DNA of 6,327 bases from Methanomicrobiales archaeon (GTDB taxonomy: Archaea > Halobacteriota > Methanomicrobia > Methanomicrobiales > JACTUA01). The notes beneath the pieces were generated by a model. The model searched no databases. It was given only the letters and a program-made list of their open reading frames with translations, and had not been told where the DNA came from. Both the position numbers and the translations under genes were made by a program. The stretch lies in contig JAJRCM010000057.1 of the NCBI GenBank assembly GCA_028678965.1, forward strand, positions 1 through 6,327, in the 5' to 3' direction. This document shows positions 1 to 5,399 of this stretch, one piece after another (position 1 is the first letter of the stretch; every line of letters begins with the position of its first letter).

Positions 1-587
1 AAGCAATTCTGCGTACAGAACGGACAGCGTTGAACCTCATCGGCAGGATGAGCGGGATTGCATCTGCCACCCAATCACTGGTGAACCGGGTAGCGAGTAT
101 CAATCCCCGCTGCAGGGTGGCTGCGACCCGGAAAACGGCACCGGGTCTGCGGCATTTCGACAAGAAAGCCGTTCTTTTAGGAGGCGGGGATCCGCACCGT
201 GGCACCCTTTCAGACATGATACTCATCAAGGACAACCACCTGGCACTCGTCCCCTTACCCGAGGCCATCAGCCGTGCACGGCGGGATAGTCTCTCTCGCA
301 GGGTGGAGGTTGAGGTGAACTCCCCGGAGATGGCTCTCCAGGCAGCACGGTGCGGGGCGGATGTTATCATGCTGGACAATATGACTCCTGCCTCGATCCG
401 TGACACTATCAGCCAGCTGGAACATGCAGGTCTCAGGGATGGAATGACGATCGAGGTATCAGGAAAGATTACGGAAGACAGTATTGCCCAGTACGCCATT
501 CCAGGAGTGGATATGATCAGCATCGGTGCTCTCACCCATTCGGTAAAAAACTTTGATGTGACGCTGGATATCGCTCCACAAGACTGA
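1..587 (+). CDS. nadC: Nicotinate-nucleotide pyrophosphorylase (carboxylating), 5'-truncated by window edge
   Basis: This is quinolinate phosphoribosyltransferase, which makes nicotinate mononucleotide from quinolinate and PRPP in cytosolic de novo NAD synthesis. The frame is open from base 3 to the left edge, so the gene begins outside the window. The TTG at 30 is not a start, because the family motif ILRTERTALN runs straight across it. About 194 C-terminal residues of a protein usually near 280 are present. Family signatures appear in order: the RTERTALN helix, TRKTAPGLR, a GGGDPHRG loop followed by SDMILIKDNHL, the strand VEVEVNSPEMA, then ADVIMLDNM, and finally IEVSGKI with GVDMISIGALTHS near the C-terminus. 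These cover the active-site-bearing alpha/beta barrel. In archaea nadC often sits beside nadA and nadB/nadX, which could lie upstream; this cannot be seen here. The HEAT-repeat gene follows after 62 bp on the same strand, so co-transcription is possible. Family assignment is secure. Confidence 0.96.
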   Translation, partial: AILRTERTALNLIGRMSGIASATQSLVNRVASINPRCRVAATRKTAPGLRHFDKKAVLLGGGDPHRGTLSDMILIKDNHLALVPLPEAISRARRDSLSRRVEVEVNSPEMALQAARCGADVIMLDNMTPASIRDTISQLEHAGLRDGMTIEVSGKITEDSIAQYAIPGVDMISIGALTHSVKNFDVTLDIAPQD

Positions 588-649
588 CCTCTTCAGGATT
601 TCTTGACTGAAAAAGGAAAACCATTATCGTCCTTCCTGCAGATGCCCCT

Positions 650-1207
650 GTGAGCGTGTACGTAATGGGGAACGAACCACAGGAGACGGCCGGGACGGGC
701 GACGATACACAGGCTAGCGGGGTGGACGACACCCTTGTTTTTCTCATTGACCTTCTTGCGGATAAAAATGTGAATACCCGCTGGCGGGCAGCAGAAGCCC
801 TCGGGGATCGAAGAGATCCCCGTGCTCTTGCACCACTCATCAGCGCCCTCTCCGACCCGATGGATGAGGTCCAGTGGATGGCGGTTCAGGCGCTGGGAAA
901 AATCGGGGATCCCTCTGCCGTCCCGGCACTCAACCAGGCTCTGTCTGCCGAGAACAAGTGGCTTCGCCAGGGGGCAGCCTGGTCACTGGGAAAAATCGGT
1001 GATCCAAGAGGTGTTGAACCACTCATCGCTGCACTCAAAGACCGGAAGAAAGACGTCCGGAAGAATGCTGCCTGGGCTCTGGGACGAATCGGGGACCCCC
1101 GAGCTGTACCTGCCCTCACCGAGGCAGTGCAGGACACTGAACCCCCCGTACGTGAGGCAGCCACCGAGGCCCTTGCGGCGATCAAAGCCCGGTCAGAGAA
1201 AAAATAA
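650..1207 (+). CDS. HEAT-repeat (PBS lyase HEAT-like) protein
   Basis: A 185-residue soluble protein built almost wholly of HEAT repeats. A polar leader (about residues 1-25, with TGDDTQASGVDD) precedes five units of exactly 31 residues: 26-56, 57-87, 88-118, 119-149 and 150-180. Each consists of a helix of the type PRAVPALxxAL, a loop, and a helix ending in AAxALGxIGD. The repeating Asp-Pro occurs at 56-57, 87-88, 118-119 and 149-150. There is no signal peptide or membrane segment, and a KARSEKK tail closes the protein. Such repeats usually form a superhelical protein-binding scaffold. In phycobilisome lyases the same repeat is catalytic, but nothing here suggests a bilin pathway. The partner is unknown. 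The start is uncertain: GTG 650, GTG 656 and ATG 665 are in frame and none has a good ribosome binding site, while the frame is open back to 611. The fold is confident; the role is not assigned. Confidence 0.9.
   Translation: MSVYVMGNEPQETAGTGDDTQASGVDDTLVFLIDLLADKNVNTRWRAAEALGDRRDPRALAPLISALSDPMDEVQWMAVQALGKIGDPSAVPALNQALSAENKWLRQGAAWSLGKIGDPRGVEPLIAALKDRKKDVRKNAAWALGRIGDPRAVPALTEAVQDTEPPVREAATEALAAIKARSEKK
725..1189 (+). repeat. Five 93-bp tandem coding repeats encoding HEAT units
   Basis: Five consecutive 93-bp units encode the 31-residue HEAT repeats with no insertions or deletions between them. Nucleotide identity is partial overall but high in places: the 14-mer CTGGGAAAAATCGG occurs at 893 and again at 986, exactly one period apart. 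The third unit boundary has the related CTGGGACGAATCGG at 1079. This pattern suggests unit duplication within the gene followed by divergence. Confidence 0.85.
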
Positions 1208-1437
1208 TCCCTTTATCATTCTTCAGCATGGTATCTCTGGGAGACATCCACGTCTTCCGGTTCTTTGGGAATGGCTGGATCTTGCATTTCCATCGAATAG
1301 AAACGTGTGATGCCCGACTATCTTCTTCCGTTTTGGATGATATCAGGAAACCCCCATCGATCAAATCCATTCCGTAAAACAATAGTGGAGGGAGAGAGTA
1401 ATGATCTACTGACAGCTATACGCCCGTGGTACTGGTG
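1208..1437. other. 230-bp intergenic region without a convincing gene
   Basis: This gap separates the HEAT gene from the UPF0316 gene. It is more AT-rich than its neighbours. It holds an open frame of 49 codons (ATG 1228 to TAA 1377, plus strand) with no ribosome binding site; its product would be rich in Phe, Ile and His and resembles nothing I recognise. An overlapping minus-strand frame from a TTG near 1382 is equally unsupported. GTAAAACAATAG near 1374-1385 is a weak TATA-like candidate for the downstream gene. A purine-rich Shine-Dalgarno and mini-ORF at 1387-1412 are listed separately. I see no clear hairpin terminator or structured RNA. Confidence 0.5.
1387..1412 (+). promoter_or_regulatory. 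Strong Shine-Dalgarno with three-codon mini-ORF (possible leader)
   Basis: GGAGGGAGAGAG at 1387-1398 is the best Shine-Dalgarno in the region. It sits about 9 nt before ATG 1401, which opens a frame of only Met-Ile-Tyr before TGA at 1410-1412. The UPF0316 gene starts 25 nt after that stop and has only a weak ribosome binding site of its own. The mini-ORF could be a translated leader that hands ribosomes to the downstream gene, a degenerated start, or coincidence. No start in the UPF0316 frame is available between the in-frame TGA at 1402 and GTG 1426. Confidence 0.3.
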
Positions 1438-2025
1438 ATGGATCAGATAGATATTGTCGCATGGATTATTCTTCCCCTCCTCATCTTCACTGCCCGTATC
1501 TGTGATGTAAGCCTCGGTACCATACGGGTCATCTTTGTCGCACGGGGATACCGGTACCTCGCTCCAATCCTCGGGTTCTTCGAAATCTCCATCTGGCTCC
1601 TGGCTATTGGCCAGATCATGCGGGATCTGGATAATATCGTCACCTACTTTGCCTATGCCGGGGGTTTTGCCACCGGCACCTTTGTCGGTATGTGGCTGGA
1701 GGACAAGCTCTCCATTGGAACGGTCATGATCCGGATGGTGACCACGCAGGATGCCACGGAACTCATTCACCTCCTGAAGGCAGAGCACATCGGGCTGACC
1801 ACCATCAATGCCATGGGGGGGATGGGACCGGTCCAGATCATCCTGACCATCGTCCACCGGACCTCCGTGCCTCACGTGGTAGCGCTGGTGAAGCAGTTCG
1901 ATCCCCACGCATTCTATACGATTGAGGATGTGCGGTTTGCTGCTGAGGGTATCTTCCCCGGACGGGGCGAGGGGTACGTCCAGCGGTATTTCCGACCCCT
2001 TTTCACCTTCAGGAAAGGAAAATAG
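1438..2025 (+). CDS. UPF0316-type membrane protein (DUF5698 + DUF2179)
   Basis: A 195-residue membrane protein of a widespread uncharacterised family. The N-terminal half has three predicted transmembrane helices, at about residues 6-26, 40-61 and 67-86. The second half of helix 1 and the loop carry the family signature TARICDVSLGTIRVIFVARG, followed by LAPILGFFEISIWLLAIGQI. Residues about 94-170 form a soluble alpha/beta domain of the DUF2179 type, also found at the end of YitT-like membrane proteins and thought to bind a small ligand, with a Gly-rich NAMGGMGP turn at 124-131. The tail is basic. ATG 1438 is preferred because helix 1 begins five residues later, as expected for the family; GTG 1426 would add only MVLV. 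GGTG directly abuts the ATG, too close for a normal Shine-Dalgarno. The gene converges on amzA with 3 bp between stops. Transport or sensing is plausible, but no substrate can be named. Confidence 0.9.
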   Translation: MDQIDIVAWIILPLLIFTARICDVSLGTIRVIFVARGYRYLAPILGFFEISIWLLAIGQIMRDLDNIVTYFAYAGGFATGTFVGMWLEDKLSIGTVMIRMVTTQDATELIHLLKAEHIGLTTINAMGGMGPVQIILTIVHRTSVPHVVALVKQFDPHAFYTIEDVRFAAEGIFPGRGEGYVQRYFRPLFTFRKGK

Positions 2026-2028
2026 GCC

Positions 2029-2595
2029 TCAGGTCGATGAATCCGGTACGGGTTCCCTCGTGGTCCCCAGCAACGCGGTGAGCAATCCCAGGCATACCGG
2101 GCAGAATGCTTTCTTTTTCCCATCCAGCTGGTCGAGGGTTTCAGGTGGGAACATGATACACTGGGAATCAGAGCAGTGATCGAGGCCCAGAAGGTGCCCC
2201 AGCTCATGCGTCCCCTCAGTGACCACCCGGGAGACGAGCAGATCATCGTTGCCCTCCCTTCCGTAGAATTCGTTCTTGAGACGGGCAGTAGAGATCACCG
2301 CTGCTCCCACTGGTTCCCGGGCGAGGCCAAAAACGAAGTCACTGCCTTTGACAAAGAGGTCATTCTTTGCCACGAGGAGGATGAGATCGGTAACCCTTTG
2401 CTTCTTTTTGTACAGCTGGAGTCGGGCAAGAATCTTCTGGGCATCACTCTGGTTTCTCCGGCGATCATACCCGGTGACGAGGATCCCGTTTTCCTCAAGA
2501 TCCACCGGAATACCGAGAATAGAGCCGATGGCCCTGCTTGCGGGAGTCTCAAGACCGCTCAGAGCACCGGAATCCCAAAAGATTTTGATACGCAT
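2029..2595 (-). CDS. amzA: Archaemetzincin family zinc metallopeptidase
   Basis: A 188-residue cytosolic protein with the archaemetzincin signature. HELGHLLG at 130-137 contains the zinc-binding HExxH: His130 and His134 are ligands and Glu131 is the catalytic base. His140 is the third ligand, at the usual metzincin position. Cys141 and Cys146, then Met148 of the Met-turn (CIM), and CPVC at 165-168 give the four cysteines that bind a second, structural zinc. Sixteen residues separate the Met from CPVC; I recall the published consensus as about 17, so this is a small difference at most. The length matches archaeal members, which lack a prodomain and signal peptide. Physiological substrates are unknown, and some archaeal homologues show little peptidase activity. 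ATG 2595 is preceded by GGTGA directly against the start. The minus-strand TATA candidate at 2621-2626 would give an almost leaderless message. The gene diverges from the UPF0146 gene across 16 bp and converges on the UPF0316 gene. Confidence 0.95.
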   Translation of the reverse strand: MRIKIFWDSGALSGLETPASRAIGSILGIPVDLEENGILVTGYDRRRNQSDAQKILARLQLYKKKQRVTDLILLVAKNDLFVKGSDFVFGLAREPVGAAVISTARLKNEFYGREGNDDLLVSRVVTEGTHELGHLLGLDHCSDSQCIMFPPETLDQLDGKKKAFCPVCLGLLTALLGTTREPVPDSST

Positions 2596-2626
2596 TCACC
2601 TATTTTCTGTGATGGGCTCCTATAAA
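2583..2626. promoter_or_regulatory. Overlapping divergent promoters of amzA and the UPF0146 gene
   Basis: The two start codons are only 16 bp apart, so each promoter must lie inside the other gene. On the minus strand TTTATA (2626-2621, within the first codons of the UPF0146 gene) would place transcription start near 2597, about 2 nt before the amzA ATG. On the plus strand TTTTGATA (2583-2590, within amzA codons 2-5) would place it near 2613, at the UPF0146 ATG. Both transcripts would be nearly leaderless. The minus-strand TATA box is good and the plus-strand box is weaker. This rests on the usual archaeal TATA-to-start distance of about 26 bp. Confidence 0.45.
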
Positions 2627-3019
2627 CGTATTGAACAGTGCATAGCCCACTATATCGCACCGAGATACCGCCAGGTAGTCGAAGTGGGGGTAGGTGGTAA
2701 CTATCATGCTGCATGGTACCTTGCCTCACAGGGCGTGAAGATCATCTGCACGGACCGTGCCCCCCGCAACGGGCAGGGACTCCTGACTGTGTACCGGGAT
2801 GATATTTTCCATCCACGGGAGGAACTGTACCGCGGTGCCGATCTCATCTACGCCATCCGCCCGGGTGTGGAGATGGTTCCCCCGCTGATCGCTCTTGCTC
2901 AAAGGATCGGTGCCGATCTCCTGGTGTACCATCCGGGCGACGAACTCTACGGGAATGGAGGAGAGGTGGTGGAGTGCGGCGTCCCACTTCACCGCTATCA
3001 CCCACCGTCCCGCACTTAA
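2612..3019 (+). CDS. UPF0146 family protein, methyltransferase-like Rossmann fold
   Basis: A 135-residue archaeal protein of the UPF0146 family, function unknown. The core resembles a trimmed class I SAM-dependent methyltransferase. VVEVGVGGN at 22-30 matches the glycine-rich motif I, CTDRA at 46-50 holds the acidic residue that ends strand 2, and DDIFHP at 63-68 follows. LIYAIRPGVEMVPPLI at 78-93 is the most characteristic family block. ADLLVYHPGDEL at 101-112 is a further core strand and loop. The usual C-terminal substrate-binding part of a methyltransferase is missing, so neither SAM binding nor catalysis is shown. ATG 2612 fits the family N-terminus (MGSYKRIEQCI). The frame stays open far upstream only because it runs antisense through amzA. 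There is no usable Shine-Dalgarno, in keeping with a leaderless transcript. The stop lies in a TTAA shared with rfcL. The family assignment is good; no reaction can be given. Confidence 0.9.
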   Translation: MGSYKRIEQCIAHYIAPRYRQVVEVGVGGNYHAAWYLASQGVKIICTDRAPRNGQGLLTVYRDDIFHPREELYRGADLIYAIRPGVEMVPPLIALAQRIGADLLVYHPGDELYGNGGEVVECGVPLHRYHPPSRT

Positions 3020-3026
3020 AAAAGTG
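3013..3026. other. Shared TTAA stop codons inside a small hairpin
   Basis: TTAA at 3016-3019 provides the TAA stop of the UPF0146 gene on the plus strand and the TAA stop of rfcL on the minus strand. It lies in a short inverted repeat, CACTT (3013-3017) and AAGTG (3022-3026) with a four-base loop. Read from the minus strand there is a run of six T within the last codons of rfcL, which may aid U-rich termination. The hairpin is too short to claim a terminator firmly. Confidence 0.4.
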
Positions 3027-4323
3027 TTGTCTGCTGGACCGGACCCTGGTTCTGCCGTTTGATCGCTGGGGGTGCCGACCGGTCCTTTTCTTTTATTGCC
3101 TCCTGGACTTCCTTCATGATGGCAGCTGCCCTTCCGCGGTCATGGAGGAAGAACGTCAGCTCATCGGTGTCAAGGCCCAGGGTGGTGACATATGTTCCAG
3201 GGGTGCGTTCCACGAGATGGGTAAGGAGGGTGATATACTCCTCACGGAGGATCTGTTCAGGGATATGCAGGGTGAAGGAAAGGCGGTGGAGGAGGGCTCC
3301 CCTCACTGCCCGCTGCCGTCTCGATGACCCGAGGTGCTGCCACCTCGATGGTGGAGAGATGCGGGTGTGGATCCCCTTTCTCCCCGCTGCTCCTGACATC
3401 CCTATCAGGGCGAGCGCCTGCACGTACCGCCACAGGGTATAGTACTGCCGTCGTAGTGTCCGTCCCAGATAGCGATCCGCCCGGGCGATACAGCGGTACG
3501 CCTGCACCATGGAACGACGATCGTGAAGGTGGCGGATCGATCCCTCCAGCCACTGGACAATGGCATCCGGAGCCTCACCGCTGTTCTGGGCGAGCCGGAG
3601 CAGATCCCGGTCCGGCCGCCCCCTGAACACACCTCCCACCAGGTCGAATATGGTAGAACGCTCATCTTTAGGGGATGAGTGGATATCCTCTTCGGTGATA
3701 CTGCTCTTCCCCACCGCGGCTGCGTGGAGCATGGTGACTGCAGCCCGCACATCGCCACCGGCACGATCCGCAATCTCCCGGAGGGCTGCCTCACTGCACC
3801 TCACCTTTTCCTCCGTGCAGATGTATTTGAGGCGGGGAAGGATCGATCTCCCCTGAATCGCCCGGAAGAGGAGCGGTTCGCACGTTGCACGGAGTTCCGC
3901 CGGGACATCCTGGAGAGTATTCGCTATCAGGATGATCGGCTGCCGGGAGCGAGGAATGATCTCCAAGAGAGCTCGTGCCCCTCCCCTGTCCGCTGAACCA
4001 TGAAGGTTATCCACCTCATCGAGGAGGATCAGCTTCTGGCGAGCCCCCGAAAGGGAGGCAGTCACCGCTGACGTGCCGGCAACACGCTCCAGCACTGCTT
4101 TCGTCCGCTGGTCAGAGGCGTTCATCTCGATAAGGTCCCATGCCATGTCCCGGGCAAGGGCATGGGCACTGGAGGTCTTCCCGGTGCCGGGGCGTCCATA
4201 GAGAAGGAGGGGCCGGCTCCTGGGAGTCCATGACCGAGCCCAGGTAATCATCTGCTGGAGCACCTGGGTATTCCCCACTAGGTCATTCAGATGCTGCGGT
4301 CGGTACTTCTCCGTCCACTCCAT
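3016..4323 (-). CDS. rfcL: Replication factor C large subunit (clamp loader)
   Basis: RfcL and the small RFC subunits form the ATP-driven complex that loads the PCNA sliding clamp onto primed DNA. The 435-residue product opens with MEWTEKYRPQHLNDLVGN, the classic RFC N-terminus. The AAA+ core follows: Walker A GRPGTGKT (43-50), Walker B LILLDEVDNL (98-107), sensor 1 with IANT (133-136) and sensor 2 with GGDVRAAV (189-196, Arg193). The Ser-Arg-Cys arginine finger of small subunits is replaced by ATC (146-148), as expected for the large subunit. The remainder is the helical collar and a Lys/Arg/Gln-rich tail ending QQTTLF, which resembles the start of a PCNA-interacting PIP box. The protein is shorter than many archaeal RfcL (often 450-600 residues). 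ATG 4323 is chosen for its match to the family and its GGAGGAG site; the frame is open to 4431 but the extra 36 residues are not RFC-like. It diverges from mmp2. Confidence 0.97.
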   Translation of the reverse strand: MEWTEKYRPQHLNDLVGNTQVLQQMITWARSWTPRSRPLLLYGRPGTGKTSSAHALARDMAWDLIEMNASDQRTKAVLERVAGTSAVTASLSGARQKLILLDEVDNLHGSADRGGARALLEIIPRSRQPIILIANTLQDVPAELRATCEPLLFRAIQGRSILPRLKYICTEEKVRCSEAALREIADRAGGDVRAAVTMLHAAAVGKSSITEEDIHSSPKDERSTIFDLVGGVFRGRPDRDLLRLAQNSGEAPDAIVQWLEGSIRHLHDRRSMVQAYRCIARADRYLGRTLRRQYYTLWRYVQALALIGMSGAAGRKGIHTRISPPSRWQHLGSSRRQRAVRGALLHRLSFTLHIPEQILREEYITLLTHLVERTPGTYVTTLGLDTDELTFFLHDRGRAAAIMKEVQEAIKEKDRSAPPAIKRQNQGPVQQTTLF

Positions 4324-4325
4324 GG

Positions 4326-4332
4326 CTCCTCC
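4326..4332 (-). promoter_or_regulatory. Ribosome binding site of rfcL
   Basis: On the minus strand AGGAGGAG lies just before the ATG at 4323, with 2 to 5 nt spacing depending on which GGAG is used. It settles the rfcL start against the longer open frame that reaches 4431. Confidence 0.7.
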
Positions 4333-4337
4333 TGCGG

Positions 4338-4394
4338 CGTTAATCAAATGGATTATCTCTGATGAACGCGGAGAATGTACCATATATCGGTGGT
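4338..4394. promoter_or_regulatory. Divergent rfcL / mmp2 promoter region
   Basis: The ATATAT core at 4382-4387 reads as a TATA box on either strand. On the minus strand it would start rfcL transcription near 4358, giving a leader of about 35 nt that contains the GGAGGAG site. For mmp2 a plus-strand candidate is the AT-rich TTAATCAAAT near 4340-4349, which would start transcription near 4372, downstream of ATG 4362. In that case GTG 4398, preceded by GGTGG at 4389-4393, would be the real mmp2 start. The boxes are matches by eye only. Confidence 0.4.
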
Positions 4395-5399
4395 AGCGTG
4401 GATAAAAACTGTTCTGTGGACTCCGTGGCAAAAGCGGTCAGAGAATATGAGGGTGTGACCAGAAAACACGCAATCGGTACCATGGTCCGGACCCTTCATA
4501 TTGACTCCCCCGATGTGATCGCTTCCTTTGGTGAGGATGCTGCGGTCATTCGGCACGGTAACGAGGCACTCCTGCTTGCTGCCGATGGTATCTGGAGCAA
4601 GCTGATGGAGGCCGATCCGCTCTGGGCAGGGTACTGTGCCATCCTCGTCAATATCCACGATATCGCAGCCATGGGGGGGACCCCGATTGCCTGCGTGGAT
4701 GTGCTCTCTGTCTCCAGCGACCACATCCGGGACCTGGTGACCCAGGGAATGCAGACCGCTGCCTCACAGTTCGGTGTTCCAGTCGTCGGCGGGCACCTCC
4801 ACCCGGATACGCCGTACAGCGTTGTTGATGTTGCCATCATCGGGACAGCGAAACTTGACGGGGTGATCTACAGCCATACCGCACAGGCAGGCGATCGGGT
4901 GGTCGCTGCTATCGACCTCCATGGAAGGGTCCACCCATCGTGCATCCTCAACTGGGATTCGGTGACCATGAAGACTCCTGCCCAGGTCCGTGCACAGATA
5001 GGGGTGCTGAAACAGCTGGGTGAACGCCACCTGGTCACCGCCGGTAAGGATATCAGCAATCCGGGGATCATCGGGACCCTGGGGATGCTCCTGGAGATGA
5101 GCAACAAAGGGGCAGAGATCGTGCTCGATAATATCCCCCGGCCAGACCTAGTCCTCCACCACCTTGCTTTTGAACATTGGGTACGGATGTATCCTGGCAT
5201 GGGGTTCATCCTCACCGCGAGAAACGAAAATGTGGATGAGATCTGCCGCCTGTTTACCGGGGTCGGTATGACCGCGAGGGAGATTGGTGTGATCACCGGA
5301 TCGAACCGCCTGTCCATTACCTATAAACAGAAGACCACCTCGGTCTTCGATCTGAAGAAAGACGGCATCATGCGGATCTTTTCTGAATCTGTTCTATGA
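4362..5399 (+). CDS. mmp2: Methanogenesis marker protein 2 (AIR synthase-related)
   Basis: This protein belongs to the PurM/ThiL/SelD/HypE superfamily, in the branch found in methanogens; its reaction is unknown. Residues below are numbered from ATG 4362 (345 aa). The ATP/phosphate loop FGEDAAVI is at 56-63, LAADGIW at 72-78, VNIHDIAAMGGTP at 96-108 and VVGGHLHPD at 141-149. These are the superfamily's Asp- and Gly-rich nucleotide and metal sites. The second domain holds GDRVV (177-181) and KDISNPGIIGTLGMLLEM (229-246). Relatives phosphorylate or dehydrate substrates by way of acyl- or imidoyl-phosphate intermediates. The start is uncertain. ATG 4362 lacks a Shine-Dalgarno, while GTG 4398, preceded by GGTGG, would give 333 residues and begin closer to the conserved VAKAVREYEGVTRK block. 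I keep the ATG as the outer limit. The TGA overlaps the next gene's ATG, so the two are almost surely co-transcribed and translationally coupled. No hydrogenase or thiamine genes lie alongside, which argues against HypE or ThiL. Confidence 0.92.
   Translation: MNAENVPYIGGSVDKNCSVDSVAKAVREYEGVTRKHAIGTMVRTLHIDSPDVIASFGEDAAVIRHGNEALLLAADGIWSKLMEADPLWAGYCAILVNIHDIAAMGGTPIACVDVLSVSSDHIRDLVTQGMQTAASQFGVPVVGGHLHPDTPYSVVDVAIIGTAKLDGVIYSHTAQAGDRVVAAIDLHGRVHPSCILNWDSVTMKTPAQVRAQIGVLKQLGERHLVTAGKDISNPGIIGTLGMLLEMSNKGAEIVLDNIPRPDLVLHHLAFEHWVRMYPGMGFILTARNENVDEICRLFTGVGMTAREIGVITGSNRLSITYKQKTTSVFDLKKDGIMRIFSESVL

Noticed and set aside
822..1310. Long plus-strand frame overlapping the HEAT gene, and the minus-strand frame 886-1185
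   Set aside because: Both lie across the in-phase HEAT repeats, give Arg/Pro/Ser-rich products with no recognisable family, and repeat at 93-bp spacing only because the real gene does.
1318..1908. 196-codon minus-strand frame antisense to the UPF0316 gene
   Set aside because: The product is His/Asp/Gly-rich with no hydrophobic core, and the plus strand encodes a coherent membrane protein over the same bases.
2276..2611. N-terminal extension of the UPF0146 frame and other plus-strand frames across 2176-2625
   Set aside because: The extension is antisense to amzA, whose zinc motifs are intact; the UPF0146 family begins at the ATG at 2612.
3059..3996. Several plus-strand frames of about 100-130 codons within rfcL
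   Set aside because: They are antisense shadows in a GC-rich gene, with low-complexity Arg/Ser/Pro products and no ribosome binding sites.
4324..4431. 36-residue N-terminal extension of rfcL
   Set aside because: GGAGGAG and the RFC-typical MEWTEKYRP start fix the ATG at 4323; the extension runs through the divergent promoter and into mmp2.
4362..5399. Calling this gene hypE, thiL or selD
   Set aside because: It shares only superfamily motifs with these. There is no HypE C-terminal Cys tail (it ends FSESVL), no hyp or thi neighbours, and the overlap with mtxX fits methanogenesis marker 2.
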